Assembly: GCF_009861505.1 (NCBI RefSeq)
Contig: NZ_WTFT01000063.1
Span: 1-36,651, forward strand
DNA length: 36,651 nucleotides
From: Pseudomonas izuensis
Lineage (GTDB): Bacteria > Pseudomonadota > Gammaproteobacteria > Pseudomonadales > Pseudomonadaceae
Direction of reading: 5' to 3'
Below, piece after piece: positions 24,689-32,493 of the stretch. Position numbers and translations under genes: made by a program. Positions within the stretch are counted from its first letter, which is position 1; each line of letters opens with the position of its first letter. The notes below the pieces were generated by a model. That model was not told where the DNA came from, did not search any database, and saw nothing but the letters and a program-made list of their open reading frames with translations.

Positions 24689-25489
24689 GTGACTGACAGT
24701 GCAGTGCTTTATGAAAAGATCGGCAAGACCGCGCTGATCACCCTGAACCGGCCACAGAAAAGAAATGCCTTCGAGGCCGCCATCAACGAAGCCTTGCCGG
24801 CAGCCCTGATGGCGGCACAGGACGATCGTTCGGTGCGCTCCATCGTCCTGACCGGCGCCGGCGGGGCGTTCTGTTCCGGTTTCGACCTGGGCAGCCTGGA
24901 GGAGGGCGAGGACGCCGTGTTTGCCGGGCGCAAACTGGTGCTGGGTTTTCATGAGTGGTTCACCAGCCTGGTGGACCTGCAAAAACCGGTGATTGCGGCG
25001 GTCGATGGCGCGGCCGTGGGGGCAGGCTTCTCGCTGGCCCTGGCCGCCGATTTCATGTTCGTCACGCCACGGGTACGGTTGTTGCCGACCTTCCTGAGCC
25101 TGGGGCTGGTACCGGATCTGTCGATGCTTTACGTCTTGCCACGGGTGGTGGGGCTGGCCAAGGCCAAGGAGCTGGTGTTTTGCGCCCGGCCGCTCGATGC
25201 GCAACAGGCATTGGCGCTGGGTCTGGCGCAAGCCGTCATCTCCCAGGAACAACTGGTGGAGAGCGCCTTGCAGTTCGCCCGGCAGTTCGATGACGCACCA
25301 CCCGATGCGCTAGGATTGGCCAAGACGCTCCTTAATCGGTCGTTCGAGACCGACCGCCACGCGATGACCCAGTTCGAAGCCAGCGCTCAGTCATTGTGCG
25401 GGGCCAGTCGTTACCATGCCGAAGCCGTGCGCCGCTTTCTCGGCAAGGAAGGGTTGCCCTACCCGGGCGCGGTCTTGCCACAGCCATGA
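24689..25489 (+). CDS. Enoyl-CoA isomerase-like protein (PaaG/ECI type)
   Basis: 266 residues from a GTG at 24689 with a strong AGGAGG eight bases upstream; an ATG at 24665 lies before that site and is unlikely. The fold is crotonase: AFCSGFDLG and AAVGAGFSLALAADFMF. Both hydratase glutamates are missing (Ser and Phe in their places). An Asp in LGLVPDLSMLY matches the catalytic Asp of PaaG-type isomerases (GLVPDSGG). This suggests delta3-delta2 enoyl-CoA isomerisation or a related double-bond shift, useful for unsaturated or branched chains. The gene follows ACAD 2 and ends before REPIN 4. Confidence 0.82.
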   Translation: MTDSAVLYEKIGKTALITLNRPQKRNAFEAAINEALPAALMAAQDDRSVRSIVLTGAGGAFCSGFDLGSLEEGEDAVFAGRKLVLGFHEWFTSLVDLQKPVIAAVDGAAVGAGFSLALAADFMFVTPRVRLLPTFLSLGLVPDLSMLYVLPRVVGLAKAKELVFCARPLDAQQALALGLAQAVISQEQLVESALQFARQFDDAPPDALGLAKTLLNRSFETDRHAMTQFEASAQSLCGASRYHAEAVRRFLGKEGLPYPGAVLPQP

Positions 25490-25513
25490 AGCCCCAAAGA
25501 GGGAGGGGCAGCC

Positions 25514-25525
25514 GGCCTTCGGGCC
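25514..25525 (+). other. UUCG hairpin after the isomerase-like gene
   Basis: GGCC-TTCG-GGCC, 24 bp after the stop, is a short stable hairpin, with partial extension of the stem on both sides (GGCAG / CTGCC). No T-run follows. It could mark the transcript end before the thiolase operon. Confidence 0.3.
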
Positions 25526-25553
25526 TGCCTATCCTTGAGACTACAGGCTTACC

Positions 25554-25646
25554 CCTGTAGGGGCCGGCTTGCTGGCGATAGCGATGCATCAGGCACTGCA
25601 TTGTTAACTGGACTGCCGCCTTCGCCAGCAAGCCGGCTCCTACAGG
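25554..25646. repeat. REPIN 4 (REP doublet)
   Basis: The arms at 25554-25578 and 25622-25646 are inverted copies with one mismatch (CCTGTAGGAGCCGGCTTGCT type). The core sequence differs from REPINs 1-3, so it belongs to another REP subgroup. It lies in the 236-bp spacer before the first thiolase of the duplicated block. Confidence 0.85.
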
Positions 25647-25725
25647 TTTGTATGTTTTCCAATGCCTGACGTATGTACACGCATTACAACGAACCGGCAG
25701 GATTTCCAATATTGAGGAGTAAGAC

Positions 25726-26913
25726 ATGATGCAGAAAGTCGTCGTCGCGGGTGTAGGTATGATCCCCTTCGTCAAGCCTGGCCAGAGCGAGACCTATGCG
25801 GTCATGGGCGAGCAGGCCGTGCGGCTGGCCCTGGCGGATGCCGGCGTCGGTTACGAGTCGGTCCAGCAGGCGTTTGCCAGTTACATCTTTGGTGATTCCA
25901 CCAGCGGCCAGCGTGTGTTGTACAACGTCGGCATGACCGGCATCCCGGTGATCAACGTCAACAACAACTGCGCCAGCGGCTCAACGGCACTGTTCCTGGC
26001 CAATCAGGCCATCGCCAGCGGTATGGTCGACATCGTCCTGGCATTCGGTTTCGAGCAGATGGTTCCGGGGGCCATCCCCAGTGCCTTCCCGGACCGTCCG
26101 AGCCCGCTGGAGCTGTTCCTCGATCAGTGCGACGAAGCGATTCCCGGTGCCGCACAGATTCCGGCCGCGCTGCGTATCTTCGGCAGCGCCGGGGTGGAGC
26201 ATATGAATCGCTTCGGCACGCCACTGGAAGCCTTCGCCAAGATTCGCGCCAAGGCCAGCCGTCACGCCGCGAACAATCCCAAAGCCGTATTCCGCAAGGT
26301 CGTCACCACTGAGGAAGTCATGGCCGATCAGGTGGTGTGGCCGGGCGTCATGACCCGTCTGATGGCCTGCCCGCCAACCTGCGGCGCAGCGGCGGTCGTG
26401 TTGTGCAGCGAGGCCTACGCCAGAAAGCATGGCCTGGATCGCAGTGTGTCGATTGCCGGCCAGGCCCTGACCACCGATGGTGCGGAAACCTTCAAGTCGG
26501 GCGACATGCGTGACGTTGCCGGCTACTCGATGTCCCGCGCGGCTGCGAAGAAGGCGTATGAAATGGCCGGTATCGGTGCCGAGGACGTGCACGTCGTCGA
26601 ACTGCATGACTGCTTCGCCCAGAATGAGCTGCTGACCTACGAATCCCTGGGCCTGTGCCCGGAAGGCGGGGCGCAGAAGTTCGTCGACGATGGCGATAAC
26701 ACCTACGGCGGCCAGTACGTGGTCAACCCGTCCGGCGGCCTGCTGTCCAAGGGGCATCCGATCGGCGCCACGGGCCTGGCGCAATGCACCGAGCTGGTCC
26801 AGCAACTGCGCGGCCGCGCCGAGCAGCGCCAGGTAGAGGGGGCGCGCATTGCCCTGCAACACAACGTCGGTATTGGTGGCGCCTGTGTGGTGACCCTGTA
26901 CCGCAAGGACTGA
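25726..26913 (+). CDS. SCP-x-type thiolase 2 (block copy 1)
   Basis: 395 residues with the thiolase fold: nucleophile C82 in NVNNNCASGS, ELHDCFAQNELL, catalytic His in SKGHPIGATG, and GIGGACVV at the C-terminus. The form belongs to the SCP-x/lipid-transfer thiolases that release propionyl- or acetyl-CoA from 3-oxoacyl-CoA of bulky or branched chains. GAGGAG is six bases before the ATG. ACAD alpha 1 follows by 11 bp. The paralogue at 32494 has the same length and most residues in common. Confidence 0.92.
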   Translation: MMQKVVVAGVGMIPFVKPGQSETYAVMGEQAVRLALADAGVGYESVQQAFASYIFGDSTSGQRVLYNVGMTGIPVINVNNNCASGSTALFLANQAIASGMVDIVLAFGFEQMVPGAIPSAFPDRPSPLELFLDQCDEAIPGAAQIPAALRIFGSAGVEHMNRFGTPLEAFAKIRAKASRHAANNPKAVFRKVVTTEEVMADQVVWPGVMTRLMACPPTCGAAAVVLCSEAYARKHGLDRSVSIAGQALTTDGAETFKSGDMRDVAGYSMSRAAAKKAYEMAGIGAEDVHVVELHDCFAQNELLTYESLGLCPEGGAQKFVDDGDNTYGGQYVVNPSGGLLSKGHPIGATGLAQCTELVQQLRGRAEQRQVEGARIALQHNVGIGGACVVTLYRKD

Positions 26914-26924
26914 GGAGGCACACT

Positions 26925-28121
26925 ATGGATTTTCACTCTGACGCCGGGCTCGAGGCTTTCCGTGAGGAGGTCCGCCAGTTCCTCCGGGCGCATGTCCCCG
27001 CCGAACTGACCGGACTGGAACGTTGCACGCGTTCTCCGCGCGAGCAGGTGCTGCGCTGGCAGAAGCTGCTCAACGATCAGGGCTGGGGGGCGCCGTATTG
27101 GCCGAAGGAACATGGCGGCAATGGTTGGACGACTCAGCAGCAGCTCGTGTTCGATGAAGAGTGCGTTGCCCTGGGTACGCCTACCCAGGACGGCTTCGTG
27201 CACAAGTTGTTGGGTCCGGTGCTCAATGCGTTTGCCACGCCTGCGCAAAAAGACCGGCACCTGCCGCCCATCCTCAATGGCGAGCGTTTGTGGTGCCAGG
27301 GTTTCTCCGAGCCGGGCGCCGGTTCGGACCTGGCCTCACTGAAAACCCGCGCCGAGCGCGACGGCGAGCACTATGTGGTCAACGGCCAGAAGATCTGGAC
27401 CAGCTACGCCCACGAGTCCGACTGGATCTTCCTACTGGTGCGCACCGACGCCGGGGTCAAGAAACAAGCCGGTATCAGTTTCCTGCTGGTGGACATGAAG
27501 ACACCGGGCATCACCGTGCGGCCAATCCGCAGCATCGATGACGCCCATCATTTGAACGAGACCTTCTTCGACAACGTGCGGGTGCCGGAGGCGAACCTGG
27601 TCGGCGGCGAAGGGCAGGGCTGGACTATCACCAAGTTCCTGCTCAACAACGAGCATGCCACTGCGGCCGAGCTGCCGGCGCTCAAGCGTTACCTGCACGA
27701 GTTACGCCACTTCGCGAAGACGTTCCAGGTGGAGGGGGCAGCGCTCATCGAGCGCCCCGAGTTCGCCCTGAAGCTGGCGCGCCTGGAGGCCGAGTTGCAG
27801 GCCGTCGCGATGCTGGTGCAGCGTGTCGCGCAGCTGGAACAGGCGCACAACCCCGCGTCGCTGATGCTGGGCTCGATGTTGAAAATCCGAGGTACGGAGC
27901 TGCAGCAGCGCATCACCGAGGCTCAGGTCGAGGCGCTGGGCAGCTACGGGGCAGTGGCCTATGCGCATCCCCACGACGCGGGGCCGGAATCGGCGTATCC
28001 GCTACAGCAGCAGGCGCGCGGCATTGCCAACGATATGTTCTTCCGACGCGCCTCGACCATCTATGGCGGCACCAGCGAGGTGCAGCGCGGCATCATCGCC
28101 AAGATGCTGTTCCAACTTTGA
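26925..28121 (+). CDS. Acyl-CoA dehydrogenase alpha subunit, block copy 1
   Basis: 398 residues from the ATG at 26925, with GAGGAGG upstream; the frame is open further back but overlaps the thiolase. GFSEPGAGSD is at 126-135, NGQKIWTSYA at 153-162, and C-terminal IYGGTSEVQRGI. E243 in LLNNEHA is where long-chain and isovaleryl ACADs carry the catalytic base. The pairing with a shorter ACAD gene 15 bp downstream that lacks this Glu is typical of heteromeric alpha2beta2 ACADs such as those for cholesterol side chains in Mycobacterium. The assignment of the base is inference from motif position. Confidence 0.88.
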   Translation: MDFHSDAGLEAFREEVRQFLRAHVPAELTGLERCTRSPREQVLRWQKLLNDQGWGAPYWPKEHGGNGWTTQQQLVFDEECVALGTPTQDGFVHKLLGPVLNAFATPAQKDRHLPPILNGERLWCQGFSEPGAGSDLASLKTRAERDGEHYVVNGQKIWTSYAHESDWIFLLVRTDAGVKKQAGISFLLVDMKTPGITVRPIRSIDDAHHLNETFFDNVRVPEANLVGGEGQGWTITKFLLNNEHATAAELPALKRYLHELRHFAKTFQVEGAALIERPEFALKLARLEAELQAVAMLVQRVAQLEQAHNPASLMLGSMLKIRGTELQQRITEAQVEALGSYGAVAYAHPHDAGPESAYPLQQQARGIANDMFFRRASTIYGGTSEVQRGIIAKMLFQL

Positions 28122-28136
28122 TAGCAGGACAAGGTT

Positions 28137-29276
28137 ATGGACTTCGCACTGAATTCGGAACAACGACTATTGCAGGACAGCGTTCACCGTTACGTCGACA
28201 AGGCATACGGTTTTGAGGCCCGCACCGCGTTACTGAAGGCCGGCAAGAACGGCAGCGCCGACAACTGGGGCATCTTCGCCGACAACGGCTGGCTGATGGC
28301 CGCGTTGCCGCAAGAGTACGGCGGCCTGGGTGGCTCCCTGCTGGACACCGTAATCATCGCTCAGGAACTGGGCCGTGGCCTGGTGCTGGAGCCTTTTCTC
28401 GGTTGCGCCGTGCTGGCGGCACAAACCCTCGTCGCCGGCGGCACGCCGGCGCAGAAGATCCGTCTGCTGCCGCACCTGGCCGAGGGCACGCTACGCATGG
28501 CTTTGGCCTACAGCGAGCCGAACTCGCGCGGCATGCCTGAGCCGGTGGCCTTGAGCGCCGAACCCGTGGGCCAGGGCTACCGACTCAACGGCTGCAAGAC
28601 GTTGGTGCTTGGGGCGGTAGATGCCGCAGTTTTCATCGTCTCGGCGACCGTTACCAGCGTGCCCGGTGTCACCCTTTTGCTGGTGGACGGCAACAGTGCC
28701 GGCTTGCGGCGTCAGGCATTGCGCCTGCATGACGAGACCTGGGTCGAGGAGTTGACGTTCGACAACGTGCTGGTCGACGCGGACGCTGTGCTGGGCGAGC
28801 CCGGTCAGGGCTTGTCGGCACTGCGCACCGGCCTGGCTCACGGTACGGTGGTGCTGTGCGCCGAGCTGATCGGGGTGATGGAGAAGACCCTTGAGGTCAC
28901 CGCCGAGTATCTGAAGGTACGCCAGCAATTCGGCGTGCCCATCGGTTCGTTCCAGTCCTTGCAGCATCGCATGGCTGACATGGCGGCGGAGATGGAGCTG
29001 GCGCGTTCGAGCCTGCACGTCGCCCTGGCATCGATGGCCAACGATGATGAAGCCACCCGTAGCAAAAAACTGTCGGGCAGCAAGATGCTGATCTGCCGCG
29101 CGGCGAAGTTCGTCTGTGGCCAGGGTATTCAGTTGCACGGCGGTATTGGCATGACCGAGGAATACCTGGTCGGTCACTACTACAAGCGCGCCATTGTCGC
29201 CGACCTGCAACTGGGCAGCAGCGACCGCCACGAAGCGGCCTGCGCGTCAGCCCTGCAAACGGAATTGCGCGGCTGA
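28137..29276 (+). CDS. Acyl-CoA dehydrogenase beta subunit, block copy 1
   Basis: 379 residues, ACAD fold with short N-terminal helices, QEYGGLGGS and the C-terminal QLHGGIGMTEEYLVGHYYKR. The Glu of the long-chain type is replaced by H235 (GLAHG) and the C-terminal YEGTSE motif is absent, so it should not be active alone. It most likely pairs with the alpha subunit just upstream, where flavin and substrate would be shared between subunits, as for FadE28-FadE29-type enzymes. The racemase gene starts 31 bp downstream. Confidence 0.86.
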   Translation: MDFALNSEQRLLQDSVHRYVDKAYGFEARTALLKAGKNGSADNWGIFADNGWLMAALPQEYGGLGGSLLDTVIIAQELGRGLVLEPFLGCAVLAAQTLVAGGTPAQKIRLLPHLAEGTLRMALAYSEPNSRGMPEPVALSAEPVGQGYRLNGCKTLVLGAVDAAVFIVSATVTSVPGVTLLLVDGNSAGLRRQALRLHDETWVEELTFDNVLVDADAVLGEPGQGLSALRTGLAHGTVVLCAELIGVMEKTLEVTAEYLKVRQQFGVPIGSFQSLQHRMADMAAEMELARSSLHVALASMANDDEATRSKKLSGSKMLICRAAKFVCGQGIQLHGGIGMTEEYLVGHYYKRAIVADLQLGSSDRHEAACASALQTELRG

Positions 29277-29307
29277 GTGCCGGTTTCCATATCTTCGAGT
29301 GAAAACA

Positions 29308-30450
29308 ATGAACAACAACAACAACGAAAACACGGCCCTGGAACCGCAACGTCACGGTCCCTTGCAGGGGCTGCGCATCCTGGAGATCGCCGGTCTCGGG
29401 CCGGCTCCCTTCTGCGGCATGTTGCTGGCCGACCTGGGCGCCGATGTGGTGTTGGTGGATCGTGTCCAGGTCGGTCCGGAAGACCTTGACCAGGAGCACC
29501 ATGCCGTGCACAACCGCGGCAAACGCTCCATCGCCGTGGACCTGAAAAGTCCCCAGGGTGTGGCCACGGTGCTCGACCTGGTCGCCAACTGCGACGCAAT
29601 GATCGAAGGCATGCGTCCTGGGGTCATGGAGCGCCTGGGTCTTGGCCCCGACGTCTGCCGGCAGCGAAATCCGGCGCTGGTCTATGGCCGCATGACCGGA
29701 TGGGGGCAGGAAGGCCCGCTCGCTCACGCGGCTGGGCACGACCTGAACTACATTGCCCTGTCCGGCGCGCTGTGGTGGTCAGGGCAGCCGGGCGAGGCGC
29801 CGATGTCGCCACCGAGCCTGGTCGGTGACATCGGCGGCGGGGCCCTGTACCTGGCAGTGGGCGTGCTGGCTGGCATCATGCATGCGAAGGCAAGCGGCGA
29901 GGGCCAGGTGGTGGACGCCGCCATTGTCGACGGCAGCGCCCATATGCTCAATCTGATGCTCGGCCTGAAGTCGGCGGGGCAGATGCACAACGAGCGCGGC
30001 CGTAGTTTGCTGGACGGGCCTCACTGGTATCGCACTTACCGCTGTGCCGACGGTCACTTCATTTCGCTGGCCACGGCGGAGCCACGCTTCAACAAACTGC
30101 TGATGGAAAAGCTCGGCCTGACGGACGACCCCGATTATGCGGGCACTTACGACCCACAGCGCTGGGCAGGGCTGCACGAGCGTTTCGTCGCGCTGTTCGC
30201 CACGCAAACGCGCCAGCACTGGTGCGAACTGCTCGAAGGCACCGATGCCTGCTTCGCTCCAGTGCTGAACATCGACGAAGCGGCGCGGCATCCGCACATG
30301 CTCTCGCGCGGCGTCTACAGCCAGGTCGATGGCGTGCTACAGGCCAACCCGGCACCGCGCTTCTCGGGTACGCCCGCAGCAAAGCCGGGCCCGATACCGG
30401 TGCGCGGCGCAGCGGCTGAGGCAATCCTGCGCGACTGGAACCAGCAATAA
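29308..30450 (+). CDS. Alpha-methylacyl-CoA racemase
   Basis: 380 residues of the CaiB/BaiF family (type III CoA transferase fold). The catalytic triad of M. tuberculosis MCR (H126, D156, E241) is matched by H144 (AAGHDLNYI), D174 (LVGDIGGG) and E258 (TAEPRF), with the same 30-residue spacing between the first two. This points to racemisation of 2-methylacyl-CoA, which converts the (2R)-form to the (2S)-form usable by ACADs, rather than CoA transfer. Chosen start: ATG at 29308, with weak GAGTGA upstream; an upstream frame would overlap ACAD beta 1. It implies that the substrate chain bears an alpha-methyl group. Confidence 0.92.
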   Translation: MNNNNNENTALEPQRHGPLQGLRILEIAGLGPAPFCGMLLADLGADVVLVDRVQVGPEDLDQEHHAVHNRGKRSIAVDLKSPQGVATVLDLVANCDAMIEGMRPGVMERLGLGPDVCRQRNPALVYGRMTGWGQEGPLAHAAGHDLNYIALSGALWWSGQPGEAPMSPPSLVGDIGGGALYLAVGVLAGIMHAKASGEGQVVDAAIVDGSAHMLNLMLGLKSAGQMHNERGRSLLDGPHWYRTYRCADGHFISLATAEPRFNKLLMEKLGLTDDPDYAGTYDPQRWAGLHERFVALFATQTRQHWCELLEGTDACFAPVLNIDEAARHPHMLSRGVYSQVDGVLQANPAPRFSGTPAAKPGPIPVRGAAAEAILRDWNQQ

Positions 30451-30537
30451 CCGGACATTAAAGGCGAGGGCCATCGACTGGATGCCCCTTTGGCAGGCGT
30501 TGTCGTCTGCCGACGCCGAGCGCTTTAGGAGCGATGC

Positions 30538-32208
30538 ATGGAAAACAACAATACGACGACCTTGCTCCATCGATTCCTCCACTGGGAGCAAACCAGGCCG
30601 CAAGCCATTCACCTGAGCCAGCCCGTGGGCGAAGAAGTGATCGACTACAGCTGGCGTGAAGTAGGGGATCAGGCGCGGCGCATGGCCGCGTACCTGAGCA
30701 GCCTGGCACTGCCGACGGGTAGCTCCATCGCGATTTTGGGCCGCAACAGCGCGCACTGGGTCATTGCGGACCTGGCCATCTGGATGGCTGGACACGTTTC
30801 GGTGCCGCTCTATCCGACCATGAGTACCGATGGCATGGCGCATGTGCTGGAGCATGCCAACGTGCGCCTGGCCTTCGTCGGTCGAATCGATGCCTGGGAT
30901 AGCGGGCGTCAAGCCCTCTTCGAAAACATTGCGTTGATCGCGTTGCCACTGGCACCCGATCTGGATGCAGGGTGCTGGGATACACTGATCGCCGCACATG
31001 CGCCCTTGTGTGAGCTTGAGCTGCCGGCCCCGGAGCAGCTCGCTACTATCATTTATACGTCCGGCACCACCGGCATGCCTAAAGGCGTGATGCATAGCTT
31101 CGCCAGCATGTACACCTATGCGAAGCTTGGTGGAGGGGACTTTTGCAGCATGACGCCCGACGACTGCATGCTTTCCTACCTGCCGCTGGCGCACGCCGCC
31201 GAACGCTCGTGCGTGGAGAGCAATTCGCTCTGCCACGGGGCACGTATTTACTTCAACGACAGCCTGGAAACTTTCTCCCGTGACCTTTGCCGGGCGCGGC
31301 CGACCGTTTTCATCTCTATGCCCCGGCTATGGACCAAATTTTACCAAAGCGTTTGTGCGAAGCTGGGTACACAGCAGCGTGATGCACTGACCGGCCCCGA
31401 CGGGGCGGTGTTGAAAGAGCAGATTCTCGGCATGCTTGGGCTGGACCGTACCCGTATCGCCTTCACTGGCTCGGCACCGCTGCCGACCGATATCGTCAAT
31501 TGGTACCGCAGCCTTGGCCTTGAGTTGCTGGAGGTCTACGGCATGTCGGAGAACTTCTGTTACTCGCACTACAGTCGTCCGGGTCAGGTGCGTATTGGCT
31601 ACGTCGGTCAGGCACTGCCGGGAGTGGAGTGCCGATTGTCGCCGGAGGGCGAGATCCTGGTCCGCTGCGCCACGCAGATGCTTGGCTATTACAAGGACCC
31701 GCAGCAGACCGCGCAATCACTCACTACCGATGGTTTCTTCCATACCGGCGACCGTGGCGAGTTGGACGAGCAGGGTCGATTGAAAATTACCGGGCGCGTC
31801 AAGGAACTGTTCAAGACCAGCCGGGGCAAGTACGTCGCGCCAGCTCCCATCGAGAACCGGTTGGTCAACGACTTGGTGGAGGCCGCCTGTGTCACCGGCA
31901 TGGGACAGTCGCAGCCCTTCGCACTGCTCCTGCTGTCGCCGACTGGCAGAGCCCGGCTGGGCGACGCAGCAGGGCGCGAGAGCCTGCGTGGCGAGCTGCT
32001 GACCTTGCTGGAACAGGTCAACGCCAGCCTCGAGGGGCACGAAAAGCTGGATTGCCTGGTGGTGGTCAAGGATGTCTGGACGATCGACAACGGGTTCCTG
32101 ACGCCGACGCTGAAGATCAAGCGCACTGTCATCGAGGACCATTATCTGGCGCACGTGCAGGACTGGGCCGACTCCGGCGAGCCTATCCACTTCCAAGCCT
32201 GTTTTTAA
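30538..32208 (+). CDS. Long-chain acyl-CoA synthetase (AMP-forming)
   Basis: 556 residues, ANL superfamily. The P-loop YTSGTTGMPKG is at 173-183, then YLPLAHAAER, EVYGMSEN (adenine motif), and HTGDRGELDEQGRLKITGR. FKTSRGKYVAP belongs to the long-chain (FAA1/FadD15/bubblegum) branch, and LTPTLKIKR carries the catalytic lysine. It should activate a long or bulky acid for the beta-oxidation genes on both sides. AGGAG is six bases before the ATG. It follows the racemase by 87 bp and is the last gene before a 285-bp spacer, so probably ends the operon that starts at 25726. Confidence 0.93.
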   Translation: MENNNTTTLLHRFLHWEQTRPQAIHLSQPVGEEVIDYSWREVGDQARRMAAYLSSLALPTGSSIAILGRNSAHWVIADLAIWMAGHVSVPLYPTMSTDGMAHVLEHANVRLAFVGRIDAWDSGRQALFENIALIALPLAPDLDAGCWDTLIAAHAPLCELELPAPEQLATIIYTSGTTGMPKGVMHSFASMYTYAKLGGGDFCSMTPDDCMLSYLPLAHAAERSCVESNSLCHGARIYFNDSLETFSRDLCRARPTVFISMPRLWTKFYQSVCAKLGTQQRDALTGPDGAVLKEQILGMLGLDRTRIAFTGSAPLPTDIVNWYRSLGLELLEVYGMSENFCYSHYSRPGQVRIGYVGQALPGVECRLSPEGEILVRCATQMLGYYKDPQQTAQSLTTDGFFHTGDRGELDEQGRLKITGRVKELFKTSRGKYVAPAPIENRLVNDLVEAACVTGMGQSQPFALLLLSPTGRARLGDAAGRESLRGELLTLLEQVNASLEGHEKLDCLVVVKDVWTIDNGFLTPTLKIKRTVIEDHYLAHVQDWADSGEPIHFQACF

Positions 32209-32222
32209 ACCTCGCAAAACCG

Positions 32223-32338
32223 TGTGGCGAACGAGCTTGCTCCGGGCGGCATTCCCGCGAAGCGGCCCCAAAAATCCGACAACCTCGCGATTTTTGTGAG
32301 TGCTGCGCACTCATGCCCGAGCAGGCCCCCTCGCCACA
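32223..32338. repeat. REPIN 5, degenerate
   Basis: TGTGGCGA (32223-32230) and TCGCCACA (32331-32338) are the outer ends of two arms about 20 bases long with around four mismatches. It has the size and end sequence of another Pseudomonas REPIN family (TGTGGCGAG type). Between the arms is a perfect hairpin GAGTG-CTGCG-CACTC (32298-32312). It lies downstream of the ligase and would form a strong RNA fold. Confidence 0.7.
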
Positions 32339-32394
32339 GTTTTCTCACTGACCCAAGATTCCGGACGCAGCCCCCGCCCTGTCCATAGGGGAGG

Positions 32395-32423
32395 GGTCGT
32401 GCAAATCCCCGGACTCTTATACT
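32395..32423 (+). promoter_or_regulatory. Candidate promoter for the second block
   Basis: TATACT (32418-32423) is a good -10 match, about 70 bp before the thiolase start, flanked by the inverted ends GGAC/GTCC (32411-32428). No clear -35 element is seen. The 285-bp spacer after REPIN 5 suggests that block copy 2 has its own promoter. Confidence 0.3.
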
Positions 32424-32493
32424 GGTCCCAGGCATGGCGATCCGCCCAAGAGCGCGCCAGCAACAGCCCCATCAGAACCGAGGATATCCAGAC

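Larger units (their letters stand above)
25726..29276 (+). repeat. Copy 1 of the duplicated thiolase-ACAD-ACAD block
   Basis: Homologous along its whole 3551 bp to 32494-36044 at a constant offset of 6768 bp. All three genes (1188, 1197 and 1140 bp) and both spacers (11 and 15 bp) have identical lengths. The similarity stops near the start codon of the first gene and the stop codon of the third. The two copies have diverged clearly at the DNA level, apart from patches such as 26845-26917, which are identical in both. Confidence 0.95.

Noticed and set aside
29308..30450. A formyl-CoA or carnitine CoA-transferase
   Set aside because: The racemase triad H144/D174/E258 and the AGHDLNYIALSGAL context fit alpha-methylacyl-CoA racemase better.
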